This document shows positions 57,696-64,000 of a DNA stretch of 64,000 nt, piece by piece. Location of the stretch: positions 2,971,338 through 3,035,337 of the forward strand of contig OY282457.1 of NCBI GenBank assembly GCA_958296235.1. Reading direction: 5' to 3'. Source of the stretch: an uncultured Candidatus Binatia bacterium (GTDB lineage Bacteria; Desulfobacterota; Binatia; Bin18). Both the position numbers and the translations under genes were made by a program. A model generated the notes under the pieces. The model saw nothing but the letters and a program-made list of their open reading frames with translations, searched no databases and had not been told where the DNA came from. Each line of letters begins with the position of its first letter. Position 1 is the stretch's first letter.

Positions 57696-59306
57696 GTGCC
57701 CCCAACCGACACGCCTGTAGACTCTTCCCAGCGGACTCCTGACCCTGTGCGCTCCCGAATCGCTCGGAAGGGCCGCCCCATTATTATTGCGACCCTGCTG
57801 AGCCGGCCGCTGGGTTTTATCCGGGAAGCCGTTCAGGCCGCGCTGTTTGGGGCGTCTCGCCTGACGGACGCCTTTCTGGTTGCGTATAACGTCCCGGAAA
57901 TGATGCAGACCCTTTTCTTCAGCGGGGCGCTGAGTAATTTTTTCGTGCCGGTCATCACCCGTTATCGCGACAAGAAAGATGAGCTCAGTACGATTTTCAG
58001 CCTTGCTCTGAATGGCGCCGTGCTGTTGGCCGTGCTGCTGGCCGGCGGGTGCTATGTTTTTGCCTCCGGCCTGATGGCTGTTGCCGCGCCCGGTTTGGCC
58101 GGGGACGATCATGCCTTGGCGGTTTTTCTGTTCCGGTTCATGCTGCCCATGCTGGTTCTGCACTGTCTGCTGGCCGTGATGAAGGGCACGCTTAACAGCC
58201 TCGACCACTACGCCATGCCGGAATACGCGGGGGTGTTTTTCAATCTGGTCATGATTCTGTGCGCTCTGGCCCTCACGCCCAGGTATGGCATTACCAGCCT
58301 GGCAATCGGCGTTGTCGCCGGCAGCATCCTCCAGGTGCTGATCCAACTGCCCAGCCTGAGACGCTGCGGTATCCGCTATCGACTGACCCTGGCGTTCTCC
58401 CACCCGGCCCTGCGAGAAATGGGGAGCCTCGCGCTCGGCGCATTTATTGCCACCGCGGTTGTGCCGCTGAACGCCTTTGTGGCGCGGGCGCTGGCATCAA
58501 CCCTGGCCGAGGGCAGTATCTCCGCGCTGGCGTATGCCTTTCGGGTGTTTCTGTTGCCGGTCAGTCTGGTTGCGGTGCCGGTCTATACTGTCCTGCTGAC
58601 GGAACTCTCAAGCGCCCACAACGAGGGACAGCTTGCGACCTTCAAAAAACAGGCCGAGGCCGGGCTCTCTCTGCTCTTCGCCCTTGCCCTGCCGGCAATG
58701 GCGGTTCTGATTGCCCTGGCGCTGCCCATCACCCGCCTGCTGTACGAACGCGGCCAATTTACCCCGGAAGACGCAGCCATGACCAGCCAGGCCCTGATGG
58801 CCTACGGGGTTGGCATCCTGGCCTATGGGACCAGTCAAGTGATGGTGCGCCTCTTTAACGCAACAAAAGACACCCGAACGCCGGCCTGGATTGGCGTCGG
58901 CTCGATTGGGCTGCACGCGGCCGGCTGTTGGCTACTGATGCAGATCTGGAGCCACTGGGGCATTGCGCTGGTGACCTCGCTGGTGTCCTATCTGAATACG
59001 CTTGTCCTGTACGTTATTTTTCGGCGACGACACGGGCCGCTGGATGAAGCGCTACTCATCCGAACACTTGGGGTCCATGCCCTGCTCGCCGCGATTGTGG
59101 GCGGCTGTCTGTTTGTGCTGAGCCAGCCGCTGTCCGCGGCTTCCGGTTCGCTCCTGACTCCCGCGCGCCTCCTCCACCTGGCCGGGGTCGTGGTTGCCGG
59201 CGGAGGTGTCTATCTGGCGCTCGGCCTGCTCTTCAAGGTCGCAGAGGTCCGGGCGTTCATACGGCTGCTCAAGCGAGCGGCCCCAGTGCGGAGCGGTCTC
59301 CAATAA
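57696..59306 (+). CDS. murJ: Lipid II flippase MurJ
   Basis: 536 residues from a GTG at 57696. Fourteen hydrophobic segments and the MurJ N-terminus (LLSRPLGFIREAVQAALFGA, RLTDAFLVAYNVPEMMQTLF, FSGALSNFFVPVITRYR) are visible, with the conserved Arg and Asp residues of the central cavity, LLYERGQFTPEDAAM after TM8 and VMVRLFNATKDTRTPAWIGV. It moves lipid II from the cytoplasmic to the periplasmic face for peptidoglycan synthesis. Short gap (78 bp) to the upstream permease; possibly co-transcribed. Confidence 0.9.
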   Translation: MPPTDTPVDSSQRTPDPVRSRIARKGRPIIIATLLSRPLGFIREAVQAALFGASRLTDAFLVAYNVPEMMQTLFFSGALSNFFVPVITRYRDKKDELSTIFSLALNGAVLLAVLLAGGCYVFASGLMAVAAPGLAGDDHALAVFLFRFMLPMLVLHCLLAVMKGTLNSLDHYAMPEYAGVFFNLVMILCALALTPRYGITSLAIGVVAGSILQVLIQLPSLRRCGIRYRLTLAFSHPALREMGSLALGAFIATAVVPLNAFVARALASTLAEGSISALAYAFRVFLLPVSLVAVPVYTVLLTELSSAHNEGQLATFKKQAEAGLSLLFALALPAMAVLIALALPITRLLYERGQFTPEDAAMTSQALMAYGVGILAYGTSQVMVRLFNATKDTRTPAWIGVGSIGLHAAGCWLLMQIWSHWGIALVTSLVSYLNTLVLYVIFRRRHGPLDEALLIRTLGVHALLAAIVGGCLFVLSQPLSAASGSLLTPARLLHLAGVVVAGGGVYLALGLLFKVAEVRAFIRLLKRAAPVRSGLQ

Positions 59307-59625
59307 AAAGGAACAAGTCACCGCGGTAGTGTCTCAGCCTTGCATCCCCCTCACCCTGGCCCTCTCCCTCCAGGGGAGAGGGGAAGACACTCATACCGAG
59401 AGAGATCAGCGGAGCCCCTAGCCCTCCCCTCAAGGGAGAGGGAGTAGACATTCCCTCCCCCTTGAGGGGAGGGCCAGGGAGGGGGAAATGCAAAGCGAGA
59501 CACTACTTCGAGGGCAGAAGGCTATTGCGGTCGTGTGCTATGAATGACATTGGACTCAAGCTGGCCGCTTTATCTCCGGCATATTTTCGAGTAAACAAAG
59601 CGGGCACTGTGGAAGGAAGGCTGCT
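59307..59625. repeat. Intergenic block of GC-rich hairpin repeats
   Basis: Between 59340 and 59485 there are three units of the dispersed family (CCTCCAGGGGAGAGGGG, CCCCTCAAGGGAGAGGGAG, CTTGAGGGGAGGGCCAGGG), arranged as alternating palindromes like those at 5.4 and 50.2 kb. The last 100 bp carry the SDR promoter region and ribosome-binding site GGAAGGAAGG. Confidence 0.65.
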
Positions 59626-60420
59626 ATGGGACAACTGGAAAACAAAATCGCTCTGATTACCGGCTCCGGGCGGGGCCAGGGGCTGGTGGCCGCCCAGCGC
59701 TTTGCCGCAGAAGGGGCGAAGATCGTAATCAACGACCTGGACGCGGAGTCTGTTGAGGCCGCGGTTGCCGCGGTCAAAAACGCTGGGGGCGCGGCGGTTG
59801 GAGCCGTCGGGGATGTGTCCAAGACCGCGGATGTGCAAGCCGTTCTGCAAACGGCTCAGGACGCCTGGGGCGGGTTTGACATCCTGTATAACAATGCCGG
59901 GATCGGCTACTCGGCGACGCAACGCTTCGGCATTGCCATGAGCGATATCGTCAATTGCAGCGAGGACGACTGGCGGCGCATTCTGGACATTAATGTCGGG
60001 GGGATTTTCCTGTTTTGCAAATACGGGATTCCCGCGCTGATCGAACGCGGCGGCGGGGTCATTATCAACACCGCCTCCATTGCGGCTCTGCGCGGCGCCC
60101 AAGACGCCCATGCCTACACAGCCAGTAAGGGCGCGATTCTGGCTCTAACCAGGGCAATTGCCGTCACCTATGGTCCCCAAGGCATCCGCGCCAACACGCT
60201 CTGCCCCGGTGTGATCGACACCGAAATGATTCACGACACCTTAATCAGCGAGAAGAATATCAGCGCTCTCCTCGCTCGGAACACCCCGCTCCAGCGCAAT
60301 GGCACCCCGCAGGACGTGGCCGATGTGGCGCTCTTTCTGGCGAGCGAGCAGTCTCGTTTTGTGACTGGCGAGGCGTTTGCCGTTGATGGCGGGATCATCC
60401 AGCACCTTGGGTTGGCCTAA
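59626..60420 (+). CDS. Short-chain dehydrogenase/reductase (SDR)
   Basis: 264 residues, ATG after GGAAGGAAGGCTGCT. Cofactor motif TGSGRGQG, an Asp at the end of beta-2 (IVINDLDAES, NAD-preferring), NNAG, Ser in NTASIAA, AYTASKGAI for Tyr-x3-Lys, and TGEAFAVDGGIIQHLGLA at the end. It lies 25 bp upstream of the 2-oxoacid dehydrogenase E1alpha gene and is probably the first gene of that operon, as in acetoin-type clusters where an SDR makes or interconverts the hydroxyketone. Confidence 0.86.
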   Translation: MGQLENKIALITGSGRGQGLVAAQRFAAEGAKIVINDLDAESVEAAVAAVKNAGGAAVGAVGDVSKTADVQAVLQTAQDAWGGFDILYNNAGIGYSATQRFGIAMSDIVNCSEDDWRRILDINVGGIFLFCKYGIPALIERGGGVIINTASIAALRGAQDAHAYTASKGAILALTRAIAVTYGPQGIRANTLCPGVIDTEMIHDTLISEKNISALLARNTPLQRNGTPQDVADVALFLASEQSRFVTGEAFAVDGGIIQHLGLA

Positions 60421-60445
60421 GCAGCCTGTTGAAAAAGGGAAGCCT

Positions 60446-61393
60446 ATGAATCAGGAACAACTCGTCAGAATCTACAAGAACTCGGTGCTGGCGCGGCGCT
60501 TTGAGGCCAGAATCGTCGAGTTGGCTATGGCCGGCGAACTCCCTCCGTCGCTGCACGTTGGCGCCGGCCAGGAGGTGGCGCAGATCGCCGCCATCGAAGC
60601 GCTGCGCCCGGCTGACTACATCCTGTACGGCCATCGCGGGGTGGCGTATATGATCGCCCGGGGCGTGAGCCTGGCCGACATGCTGGCCGATATGGCGGGG
60701 AAGGAGGGGGCGACCAGTCGGGGCAAGGGTGGGGTGATGCACGTCGTGGATGTGCAAAAAGGTATTCTGGGTGAGAGTGGGACCTTGGGGGGCAGCTTTG
60801 TTGTCTCGGTTGGCGTGGGCATGGCGCTCAAGCGCAAGCAACCGGACACAGTAGTGACCTATTTCTTTGGGGATGGGACCGCGAACCGGGGCCCGTTCCA
60901 CGAGGCGCTCAACTGGGCTGCGGTGCAGAAACTCCCCTGCGTCTATTTTTGTGAGAATAACGGCTTTGCGATTTCCATGCCGACCAGCCGCTCGACCGCG
61001 GTCGAGAATATCGCGGACCGGGCCGCGGGCTATAATGTCCCCGGCGTCGTGGTTGACGGGAGTGATCCGGTGGCGGTGTACGAAGTCATGGAACAGGCGG
61101 TGGCGCGGGCGCGGGCCGGTCATGGTCCGACGCTGATTGAAGCCAAAGTGACGCGGCTGCAAGGACATTATGTCGCCGACCAGCAGGAATACCGGACCGA
61201 CCGCAACGTTGTGGCGGAAAAAGACCCCTTGCCGAAACTGCAACACACCCTGTGCGACCGAGGTATGCTGACGCAGGCGGAGGTGGACGGCATACAGGCC
61301 GACGCGGACCGGCAGGTTGAAGCCGCGGTAGCAGCCATGCGGGCGGCTCCGCTGCTCGCGCCGGAAGTCGCCTTGCAAGATGTGTATGCGTAG
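60446..61393 (+). CDS. Thiamine-dependent 2-oxoacid/acetoin dehydrogenase E1 alpha subunit
   Basis: 315 residues from the ATG at 60446 (GGGAAG upstream). The TPP-binding motif is complete, from FFGDGTANRGPFHEALNW through VYFCENNGFAISMP (GDG to NN). The substrate-side ISMPTSRSTAVENIADRAAG and GPTLIEAKVTRLQGHYVADQ are characteristic of AcoA/PdhA. It decarboxylates acetoin, pyruvate or a branched-chain 2-oxoacid and hands the acyl group to E2. Together with the SDR and the partners below it forms an operon; acetoin dehydrogenase is the closest impression, not proven. Confidence 0.86.
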   Translation: MNQEQLVRIYKNSVLARRFEARIVELAMAGELPPSLHVGAGQEVAQIAAIEALRPADYILYGHRGVAYMIARGVSLADMLADMAGKEGATSRGKGGVMHVVDVQKGILGESGTLGGSFVVSVGVGMALKRKQPDTVVTYFFGDGTANRGPFHEALNWAAVQKLPCVYFCENNGFAISMPTSRSTAVENIADRAAGYNVPGVVVDGSDPVAVYEVMEQAVARARAGHGPTLIEAKVTRLQGHYVADQQEYRTDRNVVAEKDPLPKLQHTLCDRGMLTQAEVDGIQADADRQVEAAVAAMRAAPLLAPEVALQDVYA

Positions 61394-61489
61394 GAAAAGG
61401 GCTGGGCAAGGCGTGGAGAAAACCCCGAATTACGAACCGCTCTGCTAACAGGAGCGAAGCCCTAAGCCCCAACCCCCTCAGGAGTGTAT

Positions 61490-62461
61490 ATGCCAACACT
61501 GACCTATAGTCAGGCGATTAACGATGCGCTTGCCGAAGAAATGCGGCGCGATGAAAATGTGATCCTGTACGGCCAGGACGTTGCGGTCTGGGGCGGGATT
61601 TTCAAAGTCACCGCTGGGCTGCTTGAGAAGTTTGGTCCAGAGCGCGTGTTCGATACGCCTATCTCCGAGAGTGTGATGGTCGGCGCCGGTGTGGGCGCGG
61701 CTTCGATGGGCCTGCGTCCGGTGGTGGAGCTCCAGTTTGCCGATTTTGTCATCACCGCGGGGGATGAAATTTTCTTTAAGGCCGGTATGTGGCGCTATAT
61801 GCACGGGGGCGCGCATACGATTCCGCTGGTGGTGCGCGCCCCCTCGGGCGGCTCGGGCTTCGGACCCGAGCATTCCGCCTGTCCCGAAGCCTTTATCATG
61901 CACGCGCCCGGCCTGCTGTGTGCCGTGCCCTCAACGCCGGCAGACGCGAAGGGCCTGCTCAAGCAGGCGATTCGACTGGATAATCCGGTCATCTATTTTG
62001 AGCATAAACTGTTGTATCAAATGCGGGGCGAGGTGCCGGACGGAGAGGCGCTGACTCCCTTTGGCCAAGCAGTCGTCCGACGCGAGGGCGAAGCTGTGAC
62101 GATTGTGGCCTGGCAGGATATGCTGCGTCGTGCGCTCGCAGCCGCGGAGCGGCTGAGCCAGGAGGGCATCGAGGTCGAGATTATCGATCCGCGTACCCTG
62201 AATCCGTTTGACCGCGCAACCATTATCGAGTCGGTCAAAAAGACCGGAGCCTGTATCGTGGTGGAAGAGGCATATCGCACGCTTGGGGTTGGGGCGGAGA
62301 TCGGGGCGCTGCTCCTGGAAGAGGCCCTGCCCTATCTGGACAAACCCTTCAAACGCCTGGCCATTCCTGATGTGCCGATTCCGACCAGCCAGCACCTGGT
62401 CGATGCTATTGTTCCTTCCGTGGACGATATTTATCGGGCGGTCAAAGAACTCGCTGACTGA
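61490..62461 (+). CDS. 2-oxoacid/acetoin dehydrogenase E1 beta subunit
   Basis: 323 residues from the ATG at 61490 with CAGGAGTGTAT before it (an in-frame GTG at 61484 lies on the ribosome-binding site). Typical transketolase-beta segments are SQAINDALAEEMRRDENVIL, YGQDVAVWGGIFKVTAGLLE, FADFVITAGDEIFFKAGMWR, RAPSGGSGFGPEHSACPEAF and the C-terminal domain VPIPTSQHLVDAIVPSVDDI. It binds TPP with E1alpha in an alpha2beta2 tetramer. It is 96 bp downstream of E1alpha and 7 bp before E2. Confidence 0.88.
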   Translation: MPTLTYSQAINDALAEEMRRDENVILYGQDVAVWGGIFKVTAGLLEKFGPERVFDTPISESVMVGAGVGAASMGLRPVVELQFADFVITAGDEIFFKAGMWRYMHGGAHTIPLVVRAPSGGSGFGPEHSACPEAFIMHAPGLLCAVPSTPADAKGLLKQAIRLDNPVIYFEHKLLYQMRGEVPDGEALTPFGQAVVRREGEAVTIVAWQDMLRRALAAAERLSQEGIEVEIIDPRTLNPFDRATIIESVKKTGACIVVEEAYRTLGVGAEIGALLLEEALPYLDKPFKRLAIPDVPIPTSQHLVDAIVPSVDDIYRAVKELAD

Positions 62462-62468
62462 GGCTGGT

Positions 62469-64000
62469 GTGCAAAATACCAAGATCGTAATGCCCAAACT
62501 CGGCCAAGCCATGACCGAGGGCGTGGTGGTGCGCTGGCACGGCAAAGATGGTGAGCGCGTTGCCGCCGGTGAGCTGCTCGTCACGGTAGAGACAGACAAG
62601 GCCACGTATGATCTTGAGGCGGGCGCGAGTGGGACGCTCCACGTTGTGGTTCAAGAAGGTGAAGAGGTCCCGATTCATACCGTCATTGGCGAGATTGGCG
62701 ACGCGCCAGTCCGGGCGGATACCAGCGCTGCTCTGCCCCCTGCCGAACCGGTCGCTCCACAGCGAACAGCGGCCCGCCCAGGACGTGTCCTCGCCTCACC
62801 AAAAGCCAGGCGCCTGGCCGCTGAACGCGGCATTGATCTTTCAACCCTGCTGCCGTCAGCTGCGGATGGTGTGATTTCCGCGGCTGATGTAGAGCGGGCC
62901 GCGGAGAACGCGGTTGCCCGGCAGCAGTCTGCGACGGCCGCGCGCCCTGCTTCCGCTCCAACCCGGACCGCGCGTGAACGCCGCCCTCTGACCGGCATTC
63001 GGAAGGCCTCCGCCCGCCGGGTCCAGGCCGCCTGGCAGACCATTCCGCATATCGTCCAGATGATCGAGGTCGATGCCGGCGCGCTGCAAGCCGTCCGGGA
63101 GCAACGCAAAGCGGCCATTGCCGGGCTGACGCTCAACGACCTGATTTTATACGCCGCGGCGCGGGCGCTGGCCGGACTGCCCGACCTCAACGCAACGCTC
63201 GAAGACGACGAGCTTATTCTCTATGACGGGGTTGATATCGGCCTTGCCGTTGACTCACCGCGCGGCCTGCTGGTCCCGGTCATCCGTGGGGCGGACGGCC
63301 TGTCAATAACACAGATTGTGAAGGACAGACGGCGGCTGGTTGAAGCCGCTCGGGCGGGGCAGCTGCAGCCGGCCGATATGGGTCAGGCCAGTCTGACCGT
63401 CTCGAACCTTGGCATGTTCGGCATCCGGGCCGGAACACCGGTCATCAATGTGGGGGAACCCATCCTCGTCTTTGTGGGCGCGGTTGAAGAGCGGCCGGTC
63501 GTGCGGAATGGGCAGATTATCGCCCGTCCCATGCTGACGCTCAGCATTGCTTATGACCACCGGGTGGCGGACGGGGTGGCGGCCTCTCGTTTGAGTCAGA
63601 GTCTGAAAGAGGCGCTGGAGAATCTGGAGTCAGCGCCCTTCCTGGAAGCCCCCAACCCCCAGGAAGCCCTGGACAAACGGGAAGTCCGTTCAGTGTCCGA
63701 CGGGGATGGCTATGCGGTACAGGTACGCAGTGACGGCCATGCCTGGAGCCTTGACGAGCCGGCGAGCGACGGCGGAGAGGACACCGGCCCGGACCCGGTA
63801 TCCGCCTTTCTGGGCGCCCTTCTTTCCTGCTTGACGATTGCTTTCAAAGCCGCGGCTCGTCGCCGCAAGGTTGCCATTACGCGCATTGAGGGACATGCCA
63901 AAGCAACGCCAAAGGGCCAGGTAAAATCAATATCCCTGACGCTGGAAGTGTGGAGTGTGGCTTCGGGGCAAGATTTACAGATTCTCCTCGAACGGGCCAA
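62469..64000 (+). CDS. Dihydrolipoamide acyltransferase E2 fused to an OsmC-like domain (3' end outside window)
   Basis: Starts at GTG 62469 (QNTKIVMPKLGQAMTEG) and stays open to the right edge (>510 codons). Residues about 4-75 form a lipoyl domain with the lipoylated Lys in VETDKATYD. Around 115-150 lies a peripheral-subunit-binding domain (LASPKARRLAAERGIDLSTL). The catalytic domain runs to about 400 with SNLGMFGIRAGTPVINVGEP and the active-site YDHRVADGVAASR (HxxxDG). Without any stop, an OsmC/Ohr-type domain follows from about 405 (SDGDGYAVQVRSDGHAWSLD, GPDPVSAFLGALLSCLTIAF). OsmC proteins reduce organic peroxides with lipoamide-linked reductants in Ohr, so a fusion to a lipoyl enzyme is chemically attractive. 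Confidence 0.85.
   Translation, partial: MQNTKIVMPKLGQAMTEGVVVRWHGKDGERVAAGELLVTVETDKATYDLEAGASGTLHVVVQEGEEVPIHTVIGEIGDAPVRADTSAALPPAEPVAPQRTAARPGRVLASPKARRLAAERGIDLSTLLPSAADGVISAADVERAAENAVARQQSATAARPASAPTRTARERRPLTGIRKASARRVQAAWQTIPHIVQMIEVDAGALQAVREQRKAAIAGLTLNDLILYAAARALAGLPDLNATLEDDELILYDGVDIGLAVDSPRGLLVPVIRGADGLSITQIVKDRRRLVEAARAGQLQPADMGQASLTVSNLGMFGIRAGTPVINVGEPILVFVGAVEERPVVRNGQIIARPMLTLSIAYDHRVADGVAASRLSQSLKEALENLESAPFLEAPNPQEALDKREVRSVSDGDGYAVQVRSDGHAWSLDEPASDGGEDTGPDPVSAFLGALLSCLTIAFKAAARRRKVAITRIEGHAKATPKGQVKSISLTLEVWSVASGQDLQILLERA

Noticed and set aside
56820..58403. 527-codon open frame on the minus strand
   Set aside because: Antisense to both the NCS2 permease and MurJ and rich in His/Gln/Arg, as expected for a shadow frame.
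1..64000. tRNA or rRNA genes
   Set aside because: I examined the intergenic gaps by eye and found no cloverleaf with CCA end or conserved GGTTCGAATCC-type arm; a covariance-model search would be needed to exclude one fully.

Overview
This is a GC-rich window from a Gram-negative bacterium. The diderm envelope is shown by an AMIN/beta-barrel outer-membrane protein, a LolA-like periplasmic protein and the lipid II flippase MurJ. Metabolism is dominated by families expanded in uncultivated aerobic 'deltaproteobacterial' lineages such as Tectomicrobia/Entotheonella or Binatota: five luciferase-like flavin monooxygenases, tandem CaiB/BaiF CoA-transferases, several SDRs, amidohydrolases and GSTs. 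That placement is inference from gene content only; there is no rRNA gene in the window and I saw no tRNA.

Layout. 0-4.1 kb: phosphohexomutase (5' end outside the window), YvcK-like protein, inositol-phosphatase-family protein and a mazEF pair. 4.1-10.3 kb: a flavin monooxygenase, an amidohydrolase, and a segment bounded by a near-identical 129-bp inverted repeat. That segment holds a probable selenoprotein (in-frame UGA at 7739 with a SECIS-like hairpin), a cupin, a decayed MFS gene and a GST. 10.3-14.9 kb: FMN-dependent alpha-hydroxyacid oxidase, a PIN toxin cassette and two flavin monooxygenases. 14.9-20.9 kb: TetR regulator followed by an RND exporter / LolA-like / outer-membrane barrel operon. 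21-28 kb: SDR, two tandem CaiB paralogs, SDR, two tandem flavin monooxygenases and a GST. 28-34.2 kb: secreted and membrane hypotheticals, a molybdopterin oxidoreductase with a 3-aminobutyryl-CoA ammonia-lyase-like gene, a CYTH protein and a D-aminoacylase-type amidohydrolase.

34.5-50.3 kb is a CRISPR-Cas island: a 41-repeat array and a minus-strand operon reading (small Cys protein)-cas10d-csc2-csc1-HD nuclease-cas3'-cas6-cas4-cas1-cas2. The effector is type I-D, but the HD nuclease that is normally the N-terminal domain of Cas10d is a separate gene. Cas10d has an internal ribosome-binding site and ATG that should give the Cas11d small subunit. The 3' half of a CRISPR repeat (hairpin plus 8-nt tag) lies alone in the leader of cas6, next to remnants of a vapBC-like pair. 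A UPF0175/PIN toxin-antitoxin pair and a WYL regulator sit upstream of the operon. A 97-98 bp repeat in inverted orientation flanks the whole island.

50.4-64 kb: a GAF-containing GspE/PilB-type ATPase, an AMP-dependent acyl-CoA synthetase carrying a perfect 53-bp hairpin inside its reading frame, an FAH-family protein, an NCS2 permease, MurJ, an SDR, and a 2-oxoacid dehydrogenase operon (E1alpha, E1beta, E2). The E2 gene runs in frame into an OsmC-like domain and leaves the window.
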